Assembly: GCF_003688995.1 (NCBI RefSeq)
Contig: NZ_PENI01000005.1
Span: 310,001 to 374,000 of the forward strand
Source of the DNA: Streptomyces shenzhenensis
GTDB taxonomy: Bacteria > Actinomycetota > Actinomycetes > Streptomycetales > Streptomycetaceae
Direction of reading: 5' to 3'
Length of the DNA: 64,000 bases
Part shown: one piece after another, positions 1 to 9,331 of the stretch
Position numbering within the stretch: position 1 is the stretch's first letter
Layout of the letters: each line of letters begins with the position of its first letter
The notes under the pieces: generated by a model
Database searches by the model: none
Seen by the model: only the letters and a program-made list of their open reading frames with translations
Told to the model about the DNA's origin: nothing
Position numbers and translations under genes: made by a program

Positions 1-1167
1 CAGGAGTACGTCGCGTCCCGGGTCGGACCGGCCCAGGAGCCCGCCGAGGACCGGCCCGCACCGTCCGGGCCGCCCGGCGGCGAGTCCTTCGGTCCGCCGG
101 CGGGCGGACCGGACGAGTCCGAGCCGGCGGCCGGTGCCGCGGCGGGAGCCGACGACCATGGGGCGCCGGTGCGCCGCGCCGCCGGCCGCCGCTCCACCGG
201 CGGCGGGGCCGTCGGCCGTCCGCTGTCCGGCTCCCGCGCCCGCGCCGGGCGTTCGGCGCAGCGGGCGGCCCGCCGGGTCCGCCGGCGCAACCTCGTCCTG
301 GCCGCGACGACCGTGAGCGCGCTGGTCGTGCTGCCGTTCGTCCTGTGGTCCGCGTTCGGCCCCGGCCACGACACCGCTCCCGGCACGGAGCCCGGCCGGA
401 CACCCGGCTCGGGCTCCGCGTCGGCGGACCCGTCCTGGATCGGGGCGAGCGGGTCCGCCCAGGGCACCCTGCGCGGCAGACTGCACAACCTCGCCTCCGG
501 GCTCTGCATCGGGGCGACCGGCAAGAAGCCCGTCGAGGGCGCGGAGGCCCGGCTGGCCCCGTGCTCCTCGGCCGCCGGCCAGCAGTGGGCGTACGAGACC
601 GACGGACTGCTGCGCAACGCCGCCGCCCCGGACCTGTGCCTCGACTCCCACCTCGGCTACTCGGTCCGGCTGGCCCCGTGCGCGGGCGCGGCACAGCCCC
701 GCACCAGGAACGTCCGCTACGACTTCACCCTCCAGGGCGCCCTCGTGCCCCGCTGGAACCAGGACCTGGCCCTCGCCCCCGCCGCCACCGACGGGTCAGG
801 CGCCCTCGTCGTGAAGAACCGCTCGGCCGGCAACGCCCAGCGCTGGGTGATCGACACCTCGCGGGCCGAACTCCAGATGCAGATGGTCAACTGGGACACC
901 GACGGCGTGCCGTCGCCCACCGCGACCGCCGAGGTCACCCCCGGGGCCGAGCGGACCCCGTCCGCGTCCCCCGCCCCGTCGGCCCCGAAGAAGCCGGACC
1001 CGCGGTCCACCCCGTGGGGCGGCGGCTCGATCGGCACCTGCTCCACCGGCTCCGGCCGTCACCTCTACCCGTATCCCTATTCCTACGGGTACCCGGGCTC
1101 CTGCTCCTGGGACGGCTCGTACGACGGCGGCGTACGCGGCTCCGGCGGCGGTCACCGGGGACGCTGA
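1..1167 (+). CDS. Membrane-anchored ricin-type lectin protein, 5' end cut by window
   Basis: The reading frame is open from base 1 and ends at TGA 1165-1167, so only the last 388 residues are visible and the true start lies upstream. A basic stretch is followed by one transmembrane segment (visible residues about 95-119), then a Ser/Pro/Gly linker and a ricin B-like beta-trefoil region (about 155-290) with Cys pairs and QQW/QRW motifs. A Pro/Ser-rich and then Tyr/Gly-rich tail follows. The lectin part closely matches that of the gene at 10484-12124: both have QQW, YE.DGLLRNAA, LCLDSH, VRYD and LALAP blocks. By inference the missing N-terminus may also carry sigma-like and zinc-finger parts, but this cannot be seen. 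Predicted topology is N-in with the lectin outside, probably to sense or bind cell-wall or environmental glycans. The fold is fairly sure; the role is not. Confidence 0.8.
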   Translation, partial: QEYVASRVGPAQEPAEDRPAPSGPPGGESFGPPAGGPDESEPAAGAAAGADDHGAPVRRAAGRRSTGGGAVGRPLSGSRARAGRSAQRAARRVRRRNLVLAATTVSALVVLPFVLWSAFGPGHDTAPGTEPGRTPGSGSASADPSWIGASGSAQGTLRGRLHNLASGLCIGATGKKPVEGAEARLAPCSSAAGQQWAYETDGLLRNAAAPDLCLDSHLGYSVRLAPCAGAAQPRTRNVRYDFTLQGALVPRWNQDLALAPAATDGSGALVVKNRSAGNAQRWVIDTSRAELQMQMVNWDTDGVPSPTATAEVTPGAERTPSASPAPSAPKKPDPRSTPWGGGSIGTCSTGSGRHLYPYPYSYGYPGSCSWDGSYDGGVRGSGGGHRGR

Positions 1168-1228
1168 CCGGCCGTCACGACCAGCCGGTCGACGGAGAGA
1201 CGGCGGGGTGCGCGGGGGAGCGGGTCGG

Positions 1229-1933
1229 TCAGGCGCCGTTGCCGGGGGCGAGGACCGTCAGCAGGACGGCGGAGGCGTTGCCGGACACCGGCACCGCGCC
1301 GGCCGTCCACGCCACCTTCAGCTGGTCCCGCTCGTCCGGCGGGGTGATCAGCAGCGCGGCGGGCGTCGCCGTCCGGGCGCCGCTGATCTCCGGGTTGGAG
1401 AAGGTCAGCCCGGCCCAGGCGCTCCGGCCCGGCTTCAGCGTCACGGTCGTGGGCGTGCCCGAGGAGCGTATGGGGTCCGGACCGAGCCGGCCGCCCGAGG
1501 CGTTCACGAAGGCGGCGCCCGGGTAGCCGCGCACCGTGCAGGTGCGGGCGGACTCGTTGGTGAGCACGACCGGGAAGTTCTCCTGGCCCGCGCCCGGGTT
1601 GTTGCGGCCCACGGAGGCGCTCAGCTCGGAGGTGTGGCAGCGGGTGCCGCCGGCCGCGGGCGTCGCCCCGGTGCCCGCCGCGCCGTCCGAGGCGGGCAGG
1701 GAGGAGGGCTCGCCGGCCGGTGGCTCCCCAGCCGGCGATTGCGCCGTCGTGCCGTCCGCCGCGGTGTCCGCCGCCGTCGGGCCGCCGCCGGTCGCGTCCG
1801 CCGCCGTGCCCGTGACCTGCTGCGGACCGCTCCGGACGCCGCTGCCGTCGCCGCAGGCGGTCAGGAGGCCCAGCACGGCGACGGAGGTCACGAGCAGGGC
1901 CGCCCGGTGCGAGGTCTGTGACGTGTACGCCAT
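1229..1933 (-). CDS. DUF4232-type secreted lipoprotein
   Basis: This 234-residue protein has a typical lipoprotein signal: a short basic N-terminus, a hydrophobic helix and a lipobox LTAC with the lipidated Cys at about residue 27. A Thr/Ala/Gly/Pro-rich spacer (about 28-95) leads to a C-terminal domain of the DUF4232 kind, with paired Cys (RCHTSELS early, RTCTVRGYPG in the middle) and the usual 'FSNPEISG' type strand. I chose ATG 1931-1933 because GGGAG lies upstream at good spacing; an in-frame ATG four codons earlier is less likely. DUF4232 proteins are common exported actinobacterial lipoproteins with no assigned reaction. It stands alone, convergent with the lectin gene. Confidence 0.82.
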   Translation of the reverse strand: MAYTSQTSHRAALLVTSVAVLGLLTACGDGSGVRSGPQQVTGTAADATGGGPTAADTAADGTTAQSPAGEPPAGEPSSLPASDGAAGTGATPAAGGTRCHTSELSASVGRNNPGAGQENFPVVLTNESARTCTVRGYPGAAFVNASGGRLGPDPIRSSGTPTTVTLKPGRSAWAGLTFSNPEISGARTATPAALLITPPDERDQLKVAWTAGAVPVSGNASAVLLTVLAPGNGA

Positions 1934-2105
1934 GTCTGTCCACACTCCCGGATCCTCGGGGCGCGCCGGACGCGTGCCCGCGGCGCCTCGTGCGCCGTCA
2001 TCACACTCCGATGCGCGGACCGCGGAAAAGGTTCGCGGCCCACAGGGATTGTTCCCCGGCCCGCGCCGATGTCCGCACCGTCGGCTGTGCCGGGCCGAGC
2101 GCCCG

Positions 2106-4487
2106 CTACTCCTCCTCGACCAGGGCCAGCTCCGCCCAGATCGTCTTGCCCTCCGCCGTGTGCCGGCTGCCCCACCGCTGGGTGAGCTGGGCGACCAGGA
2201 GCAGCCCCCGGCCGCCCTCGTCCCAGGTCTTGGCGCGCCGCAGGTGCGGTGCCGTGTGATTGGTGTCGGACACCTCGCAGATCAGGGTCTCCGCGCCGTG
2301 GATGAGCCGCAGCCGGATGGGGCGCGCGCCGTACCGGATGGCGTTGGTGACCAGCTCGCTCACCACCAGCTCCGCGGTGAACGAGATCCCGCTGAGCGCC
2401 CAGGCGTCCAGCTGGTCCACGACCTCCTTGCGGATCGGCGCCACCAGGGCCGGGTCGCCGGGGATGTCCCACGAGGCGACCTGGCAGGCGGGCAGCCCCC
2501 GGGTGCGGGCCACCAGCAGGGCCACGTCGTCCGGGACGCCGCCCGGCGGGAGCACCCGGCGCAGGATCCGGTCGCAGGTCTCGTCCAGCGAGTCCGTGCG
2601 CGCCGCCAGGGCCTCGAGCAGCAGCCGGTGACCGGCGCCGACGTCCCGTTCCCGGTTGTCGATCAGACCGTCCGTGTACAGCGCGAGCACACTGCCCTCG
2701 GGCAGCTTCAGGTCGGCCGACTCGAACGGCAGCCCGCCCAGGCCCAGCGGCGGCCCGGCCGGCAGGTCCAGCTGCCGCGGCGGGCCCCCGGGCGGCACCA
2801 GGACCGGCGGGGGATGCCCGGCGCGGGCCACGGTGCAGCGGCGCGAGACCGGGTCGTACACGGCGTACAGGCAGGTCGCGCCGACCGCGCCCGCGTCGCC
2901 GGCCGACTCGCCCGACTCCTCGGACAGCCGGACCACCAGGTCGTCGAGGTGGGTGAGCAGCTCGTCGGGGGCCAGGTCGATGTCGGCGAGGGTGCGTACG
3001 GCGGTGCGCAGCCGCCCCATGGTGGCCGAGGCCTGGATGCCGTGGCCGACGACATCGCCGACGACCATGGCGACCCGCATCCCGGACAGCTGGATGACGT
3101 CGAACCAGTCGCCGCCCACCCCGGCGCGGGCCGCGGGCAGATAGCGGGAGGCGGCCTGCACGGCGGCGGTGCGCGGCAGCGTCCGGGGCAGCAGGCTGCG
3201 CTGCAGGGCGATCGCGGTCTCGCGCTCGCGGGAGTAGCGGCGGGCGTTGTCGATGCAGACCGCGGCCCGGGCGGTGACCTCCTCGGCCAGCAGGACGTCG
3301 TCCGGGGTGAACGGATCGCGGCGCCGGTGCCGGCTCAGCACCGCGACCCCGAGGGTCAGGCCGCGGGCCCCGATCGGCACGGACATCACGGAGTGCACGC
3401 CGGACTCCAGGGCCCGCCGGGCGCGCGCCGACTCCGTGGACAGCCACCGGGTGAGGTTCTCGGACGGCACCGAGCCGACGACCGTACGGCCCGAGGTGAG
3501 CGAGTCGGCCTGCGGGGACGACTCCGGGTAGTCGGCGACCTGGCCGGGTCCGGTGACCGCCTCGGGGCTGCCGGGCAGCACCGAGCGGTGCGCGACCCGG
3601 CGCAGCGTGACCGGTGCGGTGATCCGCCGCGACGGCTCGCCGTCCAGCCTCCGCGGATCCAGCAGGTCGATGCTGACGAAGTCGGCGAGCGCGGGCACGC
3701 ACACGTCCGCCAGCTCCTGCGCCGTGCGGGTGACGTCCAGGGTGGTGCCGATCCGCATGCTCGCCTCGTTGACGAGCTGCAGCCGCTCCCGGGCCAGATA
3801 GTTGTCGGTGAAGTCGTGGGCGGCCAGGCACACGCCCCGCACCCGCCCGGCCGCGTCGGTGATCGGGGCCATCCGGGCCAGCCAGGCGTGCGCCTGCTCC
3901 TCGCCGCCGGTGCGGGTGTACGTGTGCACGTCCCGGGGCCGGCCGGTGGTGAGCACGCCGAGGAGGGCCGCCTCGAGTTCCTCGCTCTGCGGTTTGCCGC
4001 CGATCTCCGACAGTCTCAGGCCCCGGACGCGCTCCTCGGGCAGGCCGACCACCTCGGTCATGGCGTCGTTCATCCGGCACAGTCGCAGCCGGTCGTCGTA
4101 GACCGCGACGGCGCACGGGGACTGGGTCAGTACGGCGGTGTCCGGCGGGTCGTCGGGGGTGTCGGGTGTGCGGCCGGTGAGCGGGGTGACGACGAGCCAG
4201 TCGCCGGGCCGGCCGTCGCGCGGCGGGCGGCGGTGGGCGAGCAGCCACACCTGGACCGTGCGGCCGTCCCGGTGGCGCAATTCCACCGTCCCGTCCCAGC
4301 GGGGGGCGGTGGGCGCGGCCGGGGTGCCGTCACCGGCAAGCAGCCGGGCCGCGGGGCGGCCCACGACCTCGGCCGCGCGGTGTCCGAGCAGCCGGCGGGC
4401 GCCGTCGTTCCATGCGACCAGGGTGCCGTCGTCACCGATGACGGCACGGGCCGTCGCCGCGTCGTCGAACGGATGGACCGGGCTCAT
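2106..4487 (-). CDS. PAS-PAS-GAF-SpoIIE(PP2C) phosphatase with HATPase domain
   Basis: This 793-residue cytoplasmic signalling protein has two N-terminal PAS domains (about 8-105 and 115-230), a GAF domain (about 240-415), a SpoIIE/PP2C phosphatase domain (about 430-650, with GGDWFD, GDVVGHG and DDVALL metal-binding motifs) and a C-terminal HATPase_c_2 domain (about 665-790, with SELVTNA and GGRGL). Family members dephosphorylate anti-anti-sigma factors, while the ATPase domain resembles RsbW-type anti-sigma kinases, so it probably acts in a partner-switching pathway. The start is ATG 4485-4487, with GGGAG 8 nt upstream. It is the first of four SpoIIE-type genes in the window. No sigma or anti-sigma target lies beside it. 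Confidence 0.93.
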   Translation of the reverse strand: MSPVHPFDDAATARAVIGDDGTLVAWNDGARRLLGHRAAEVVGRPAARLLAGDGTPAAPTAPRWDGTVELRHRDGRTVQVWLLAHRRPPRDGRPGDWLVVTPLTGRTPDTPDDPPDTAVLTQSPCAVAVYDDRLRLCRMNDAMTEVVGLPEERVRGLRLSEIGGKPQSEELEAALLGVLTTGRPRDVHTYTRTGGEEQAHAWLARMAPITDAAGRVRGVCLAAHDFTDNYLARERLQLVNEASMRIGTTLDVTRTAQELADVCVPALADFVSIDLLDPRRLDGEPSRRITAPVTLRRVAHRSVLPGSPEAVTGPGQVADYPESSPQADSLTSGRTVVGSVPSENLTRWLSTESARARRALESGVHSVMSVPIGARGLTLGVAVLSRHRRRDPFTPDDVLLAEEVTARAAVCIDNARRYSRERETAIALQRSLLPRTLPRTAAVQAASRYLPAARAGVGGDWFDVIQLSGMRVAMVVGDVVGHGIQASATMGRLRTAVRTLADIDLAPDELLTHLDDLVVRLSEESGESAGDAGAVGATCLYAVYDPVSRRCTVARAGHPPPVLVPPGGPPRQLDLPAGPPLGLGGLPFESADLKLPEGSVLALYTDGLIDNRERDVGAGHRLLLEALAARTDSLDETCDRILRRVLPPGGVPDDVALLVARTRGLPACQVASWDIPGDPALVAPIRKEVVDQLDAWALSGISFTAELVVSELVTNAIRYGARPIRLRLIHGAETLICEVSDTNHTAPHLRRAKTWDEGGRGLLLVAQLTQRWGSRHTAEGKTIWAELALVEEE

Positions 4488-4749
4488 CGTCGCCACTCCC
4501 CAGCGCACACTCACAGTGAGCAGGTACGTCACTTGTGTTCCAGCGTAGTGCGTCGGCCCCGCCGACGGACGGCGGCTCGGGACCGCCGGACCCCTGTGCC
4601 CCGGCCGGTCAAGAGGGGATTTTGGCCGAAGCGAATCCGCCCCGGGGAGTCCTCCCGACCCCTTGACGCCCCGCTATGGCACACCGTCAGAATCTGTTTG
4701 GTCACGATCAGTTGTGAGTGCTTCTGGGCCCTGATGAGGGAGAGCCGCC

Positions 4750-7700
4750 ATGACGGTCACACGCAGATCGGTTCTGGTCGCCGCGACGGCGACACCGGCC
4801 GCCGGAGCGCTCCTGGGCGCGCCCGGCGCCTGGGCCGCCGAGGCGGCGGGCCCCGCCGGGCGGCGCACGCTCCCGCTGCGCGACGGCTGGCGCTTCGCGC
4901 TGGCCGACCCGGTCGGCGCCACCGCCGCGACGGGCGAGTACGCCGACCCCGGGTACGACGACTCGGCCTGGCGCGAGGTCGCGGTCCCGCACGACTGGAG
5001 CATCGAACGGACCCCCACCACCGAGCACGGCACCACCAGCGGCACCGGCTTCTTCCCGGGCGGCCTCGGCTGGTACCGGCTCGCCTTCACCCTGCCGCCC
5101 GAGTGCGCGGGCCACCGGATCTCGGTGGAGTTCGACGGCGTCCACATGGACGCGTACGTCCACTGCAACGGCACCGAAGTCGGCCGCCACCCCTACGGCT
5201 ACACCGGCTTCGCCTTCGACCTGACCGGCCTGCTGCACACCGACGGCCGCACCCCGAACGTCCTCGCGGTCAGTGTCCGCAACCAACTGCCCAGCAGCCG
5301 CTGGTACTCGGGCAGCGGCATCTACCGCGAGGCCCGCCTGGTGATCACCGAGCCGGTGCACGTGCCACGCTGGGGCACCTGCGTCACCACCCCGGACATC
5401 AGCGCCGAGCGGGCCGTCGTCCGTGTGCGCACCGACGTGCAGAACGAGTCCGGCGCCCCCGCCGAGGTACGGATCCACTCCCGGATCGTCGATGCCGACG
5501 GCCGTACGGTCGCCCGGACGGCGTCCACAGCAGCGGTCACCGACGCCGCCACCGAGACCCATGAACTCACCGTCGCCCGGCCCCGGTTGTGGGACTTCAC
5601 CGACCCGCACCGCTACACCCTGGAGACGGAGCTGAGCGTCGGCGGCCGGACCACCGACAGCTACCGCACCGGCTTCGGCATCCGCAGTCACCGCTTCGAC
5701 CCCGACGAGGGCTTCTCGCTCAACGGCGTCCCCGCCAAGCTCAAGGGCGTCGACCTCCACCATGACCAGGGCGCCCTCGGCGCGGCGGTCAGCGCCGACG
5801 CCGTGCGCCGGCAGCTGACCGTCATGCGGTCGATGGGCGTGAACGCGCTGCGCACCGCGCACAACCCGCCCGCCCCGGAGCTGATCCGGATCTGCGAGGA
5901 ACTGGGCGTCGTGCTGCTGGTGGAGGCCTTCGACTGCTGGCGCACCGGCAAGAACCGCTACGACTACGGCAGGTTCTTCGACGAGTGGTGCGAGCGGGAC
6001 GCCACCGAGATGGTCCTCGCGGCCCGCAACTCGCCCGCCGTCGTGCTGTGGTCCATCGGCAACGAGATCCCCGACTCGACCAGCACCGCCGGGCTCGCCA
6101 TGGCCGACCGGATCATCGACGCGATCAGAGCCGCCGACGCCACCCGCCCGCTGGTCATCGGCTCCGACAAATACCGCAGACTTCCGGCGAAGGGCTCGGC
6201 GGCCGACCTCATGCTCGCCAAGCTCGACGGACTGGGCCTGAACTACAACACCGCCGAGTCGGTGGACGCGCTGCACGCGGCCTACCCGCGGCTGTTCCTG
6301 TTCGAGTCCGAGTCGTCGTCGCAGACCTCGACCCGGGGCACGTACCAGGAGCCGGAGCACCTCAACACCGGCGAGAACCACACGCCGGGCAGCCGCGCGA
6401 CCTCCTCCTACGACAACAACCTCGCCTCCTGGACCATGAGCGGCGAGTACGGCCACAAGAAGGACCGGGACCGCAAGTGGTTCGCCGGGCAGTTCCTGTG
6501 GTCGGGGATCGACTACCTCGGGGAGCCCACCCCGTACGACGTGTTCCCGGTGAAGGCGTCCTTCTTCGGCGCGGTCGACACGGCCGGCTTCCCCAAGGAC
6601 ATGTACCACCTGTTCCGCAGCCAGTGGACCGACGAGCCGATGGTGCACCTGCTGCCGATGAGCTGGAACCACGAGAGGGGGGCCACGGTCGAGGTCTGGG
6701 CGTACGCCAACGTGCCGTCCGTGGAGCTGTTCCTCGACGGAACGTCGCTGGGCGTGCGGGAGTTCGACGGCAAGCGGACCACCGACGGCCGCGGCTATCT
6801 GGAGACCACCGAGGCCACCGGCGACGACAAGACCGTCACCGACGGACCCTACCCGGGCAGTTACACCAGTCCGAACGGCAGCGCGGGCAAGCTGCACCTC
6901 AGCTGGCGGGTGCCGTACCGGCCGGGCGAACTGAAGGCCGTGGCCCGGCGGGACGGCCGGGTGGTCGCCACCGATGTGCTGCGCACGGCCGGGGATCCGC
7001 ACACCGTACGGCTGACGGCCGACCGGGCGTCCCTCGCAGCCGACGGGCGCTCGCTGGTGTTCGTGACCGCCGAGATCACCGACGCGCACGGGGTGGTGGT
7101 GCCCGACGCCGAGCACCTGATCGCCTTCGACGTGCGCGGCGGCGCCCTGGCCGGAGTCGACAACGGCCGCCAGGAGAGCGCCGAGCGCTATCAGGCGAGC
7201 ACCCGCACCGCTTTCCACGGCAAGGCACTGGCGATCGTACGGGCCGGCACCCGGGCGGGCACCCTCCAGGTCACCGCGCGCGTGGCAGGACTGCGCACGG
7301 GCAGGGTCAGCGTGCGCACCACGCCGGCCCGGCAGGTCGCCGCCACCCCCGCGGCCGCTTTCCCGCCCGACCCGCCGGCGCTCCCGAACCTCCCGTACGC
7401 GGACGCCAGTTACTCCGGCCGTCCCGACACCCTGCCCGCCGCCATGCTGGACGGTGACCCGGCCACCGGCTGGTCCAACGGCTTCACCAAGGCGGCCACG
7501 GCGCTGCTGCCCGCCTTCACCGGTGCCCGTCCCGAGGACTGGGTCTCGGTGGACCTCGGCCGGACCCGGACCTTCGACCGGGTGGCGGTCGGCTTCACCG
7601 TCGACGCGGCGCACTCGCTGCCCGCCGCGGTGGCGGCGGCCGTGTGGGACGGGCACGGGTATGTGCCCGTGCGGGGCCTCCAGGTGGACTGGGCCACCGT

Positions 7701-7824
7701 CTCGGACGCTCCCACGGTGCTCACGTTCGCCGCCGTGCGCGGCTCCCGCATCCGGCTCACCCTGACGAGCGCCCACCCGGGCGAGGCCCGCGGGGCGGTC
7801 CGGATCAGCCGCCTGGACGTGTAG
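4750..7824 (+). CDS. Secreted GH2 beta-galactosidase with C-terminal F5/8-type domain
   Basis: This 1024-residue protein begins with a twin-arginine signal (TRRSVLVAA, AWA-A cleavage region), so it is probably exported folded. GH2 sugar-binding and Ig-like domains occupy about 40-300 and the TIM barrel about 310-620. The acid/base Glu lies in SIGNEIPD (about residue 439) and the likely nucleophile in SESSS (about 521). Ig-like and DUF4982-like domains follow, then a C-terminal discoidin-like domain (about 875-1024). The family hydrolyses terminal beta-galactosides or related sugars; the exact substrate is not visible. ATG 4750 follows AGGGAG. The gene is monocistronic, with a GC-rich hairpin after it. 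No transporter or regulator for sugars lies beside it. Confidence 0.93.
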   Translation: MTVTRRSVLVAATATPAAGALLGAPGAWAAEAAGPAGRRTLPLRDGWRFALADPVGATAATGEYADPGYDDSAWREVAVPHDWSIERTPTTEHGTTSGTGFFPGGLGWYRLAFTLPPECAGHRISVEFDGVHMDAYVHCNGTEVGRHPYGYTGFAFDLTGLLHTDGRTPNVLAVSVRNQLPSSRWYSGSGIYREARLVITEPVHVPRWGTCVTTPDISAERAVVRVRTDVQNESGAPAEVRIHSRIVDADGRTVARTASTAAVTDAATETHELTVARPRLWDFTDPHRYTLETELSVGGRTTDSYRTGFGIRSHRFDPDEGFSLNGVPAKLKGVDLHHDQGALGAAVSADAVRRQLTVMRSMGVNALRTAHNPPAPELIRICEELGVVLLVEAFDCWRTGKNRYDYGRFFDEWCERDATEMVLAARNSPAVVLWSIGNEIPDSTSTAGLAMADRIIDAIRAADATRPLVIGSDKYRRLPAKGSAADLMLAKLDGLGLNYNTAESVDALHAAYPRLFLFESESSSQTSTRGTYQEPEHLNTGENHTPGSRATSSYDNNLASWTMSGEYGHKKDRDRKWFAGQFLWSGIDYLGEPTPYDVFPVKASFFGAVDTAGFPKDMYHLFRSQWTDEPMVHLLPMSWNHERGATVEVWAYANVPSVELFLDGTSLGVREFDGKRTTDGRGYLETTEATGDDKTVTDGPYPGSYTSPNGSAGKLHLSWRVPYRPGELKAVARRDGRVVATDVLRTAGDPHTVRLTADRASLAADGRSLVFVTAEITDAHGVVVPDAEHLIAFDVRGGALAGVDNGRQESAERYQASTRTAFHGKALAIVRAGTRAGTLQVTARVAGLRTGRVSVRTTPARQVAATPAAAFPPDPPALPNLPYADASYSGRPDTLPAAMLDGDPATGWSNGFTKAATALLPAFTGARPEDWVSVDLGRTRTFDRVAVGFTVDAAHSLPAAVAAAVWDGHGYVPVRGLQVDWATVSDAPTVLTFAAVRGSRIRLTLTSAHPGEARGAVRISRLDV

Positions 7825-7884
7825 CCGAGCGGTCACGGCGTCCGGGGCACGCACGAAGCCGCGGCGTGCGGGACGGCGGACCCG

Positions 7885-7900
7885 GGGCCCGCGCGGGCCC
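7885..7900. terminator. GC-rich palindrome between convergent genes
   Basis: The 16-bp perfect palindrome GGGCCCGCGCGGGCCC lies between the convergent GH2 and 2OG-oxygenase genes. It could stop transcription from both sides. There is no T tract, as is usual in Streptomyces. Confidence 0.5.
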
Positions 7901-7904
7901 GGGG

Positions 7905-8627
7905 CTATGCCGCGTCGTGGAACACCAGGCCCAGCGTGTGCCGCCGTCCGGAGCGCACGGTGCTCACCCCGTGCCGCATCGCGCCGGCCGACCAGCCGCG
8001 CCGGGTGCGCACCGGGCGGTCCCGGGTGGTGAACGCCAGGCCGTGGCCCTGCCGGAGGACCGTCGCGGTGCCCCGGGACTGGGCCCGGGCCCGCTGCTCG
8101 ACCATCAGGAACTCGCCCCCGGTGTAGTCGGTGCCCGCCTCGTCCAGGGCGACGACGACCTGGAGCGGGAAGACCAGGTCGCCGAACACGTCCCGGTGCA
8201 GGGCGTTCCAGTCGCCCGGCCCGTAGCGCAGCAGGATCTGCGCCGACCGGTCCTGGCCGGCCGCGTGACAGCGCGCCAGCCACGCGTCGAGCGAGTCCGG
8301 CCACGGTGCCGGACGGCCCAGCCGCGCCGCCCAGTCGCGGGCGACCGGCAGCAGCCGCGGGTAGAGCGCGGCACGCAGCGCGGCCACCGGCGCGGGCAGG
8401 TCATGGGTGAAGTAGCGGTACGCGCCGGAGCCGTACCGGTGCCGGGCCAGGTCCACGGTGGTCCGGAACAGCTCCGGCTTCTCGTACAGGGCGGCCAGCT
8501 CGCGGCACTCGGCGGGCGTCAGCAGTACCGCCGTGGACGCGCTGCCCTGCGCGTCCAGCTCCGCGGCGAGCGCACCCCAGTCGGTGGCGGCCACGCGGCG
8601 GCGGGCCTGCGCTTCGGTGCGTGTCAT
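7905..8627 (-). CDS. 2OG-Fe(II) dioxygenase (prolyl hydroxylase-like fold)
   Basis: This 240-residue protein has the cupin-type iron site of 2-oxoglutarate dioxygenases: a proximal H-x-D in ALHRDVFGD and a distal His in AMRHGVSTV, followed by Arg residues (SGRR) that could hold 2-oxoglutarate. I chose ATG 8625-8627. The gene sits 10 bp downstream of ogt on the same strand, so it is probably co-transcribed with a DNA-alkylation repair gene. This suggests a role near repair of alkylated nucleic acid, although the protein does not look like AlkB itself. The substrate is unknown. Pairing with ogt is seen in the sequence; a repair function is inference. Confidence 0.82.
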   Translation of the reverse strand: MTRTEAQARRRVAATDWGALAAELDAQGSASTAVLLTPAECRELAALYEKPELFRTTVDLARHRYGSGAYRYFTHDLPAPVAALRAALYPRLLPVARDWAARLGRPAPWPDSLDAWLARCHAAGQDRSAQILLRYGPGDWNALHRDVFGDLVFPLQVVVALDEAGTDYTGGEFLMVEQRARAQSRGTATVLRQGHGLAFTTRDRPVRTRRGWSAGAMRHGVSTVRSGRRHTLGLVFHDAA

Positions 8628-8637
8628 GGCCGCCGCC

Positions 8638-9144
8638 TCAGCGCACCGGCAGCGGCTGCAGCGCGCCCTCGTGGGTGAGCAGCCGCACCTTGCGCTCGAC
8701 CCCGGCCGCATAGCCCCGCATCGAGCCGTCGGCGCCGACCACCCGGTGGCAGGGGCGGACGATCAGCAGCGGGTTGGCGGCCACGGCGGCGGCCACTGCC
8801 CGGACCTCCGCCCGCGGCACGCCCAGCCGCTCGGCCAGCGCGCCGTACGTCGTCGTGGTGCCGTACGGGATGTCCTCCAGGGCCCGCCACACCCGCTGCC
8901 GGAACGCGCTCCCGGCGGCGGCCAGCGGCAGCTCGAACCGGGTGAGCCGGCCCGCGAAGTAGGCGTCCAGCTGGGCGGTCACCGCGGCGAAGGCCCGGTC
9001 GTCGCGGCGCCGGGCGGTTCGGACCGCGGGCGCGCCGCGCTGCCCCGGCAGGGACAGGGAGGTGAGCGCGAGGCCGCCGGCCGACTCCTCGCCGGTCAGC
9101 AGCAGCTCGCCCAGCGGGCTGTCGTGGACGGTGTACAGGGTCAT
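8638..9144 (-). CDS. ogt: Methylated-DNA-protein-cysteine S-methyltransferase
   Basis: This 168-residue protein is a typical Ogt/MGMT. It has an N-terminal RNase H-like domain and a C-terminal helix-turn-helix domain with the active-site PCHR motif (acceptor Cys at about residue 132). The upstream GTTTTYGALA segment and the NPLLIVRPCHRVV context fit the DNA-binding part. It removes O6-alkyl groups from guanine by irreversible transfer to Cys. I placed the start at ATG 9142-9144 because GAAGGAG stands just upstream; a longer frame to 9228 lacks such support. It is the first gene of a two-gene unit with the 2OG dioxygenase. Confidence 0.95.
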   Translation of the reverse strand: MTLYTVHDSPLGELLLTGEESAGGLALTSLSLPGQRGAPAVRTARRRDDRAFAAVTAQLDAYFAGRLTRFELPLAAAGSAFRQRVWRALEDIPYGTTTTYGALAERLGVPRAEVRAVAAAVAANPLLIVRPCHRVVGADGSMRGYAAGVERKVRLLTHEGALQPLPVR

Positions 9145-9282
9145 CGTGATCCACTCCTTCGTCTCCCGTTCGTCCGGGTTCCCCCGGTGCCTGTGAGTAC
9201 GAGTCTGCTGCGCGGACGGCCGTGTCACCGGCGGGCGTCGGACATGGTCCTCGGCCGCCGCGGGTACCGTGCGGGATGGCGC

Positions 9283-9310
9283 TTGACCTGCGGGTATTTA
9301 CCGGTAAGTA
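9283..9310 (+). promoter_or_regulatory. Promoter with operator palindrome for the toxin-antitoxin pair
   Basis: A TTGACC box (9283-9288) and a TAAGTA box (9305-9310) are separated by 16 nt. The perfect palindrome TTACCGGTAA (9298-9307) covers the end of the spacer and the start of the -10 box. This is the expected place for autorepression by the antitoxin. The arrangement is seen; binding is inference. Confidence 0.55.
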
Positions 9311-9331
9311 CCCGGGGAGTACCGTGAGGGC

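Noticed and set aside
1536-5564. 1342-codon open frame on the plus strand
   Set aside because: It is antisense to the lipoprotein and SpoIIE genes, has Arg/Pro/Gly-rich low-complexity translation, and exists only because of high GC at third positions.
4708-8304. 1198-codon open frame on the minus strand
   Set aside because: It lies opposite the GH2 gene, whose domains and active-site residues are clear. The antisense translation has no recognisable domain.
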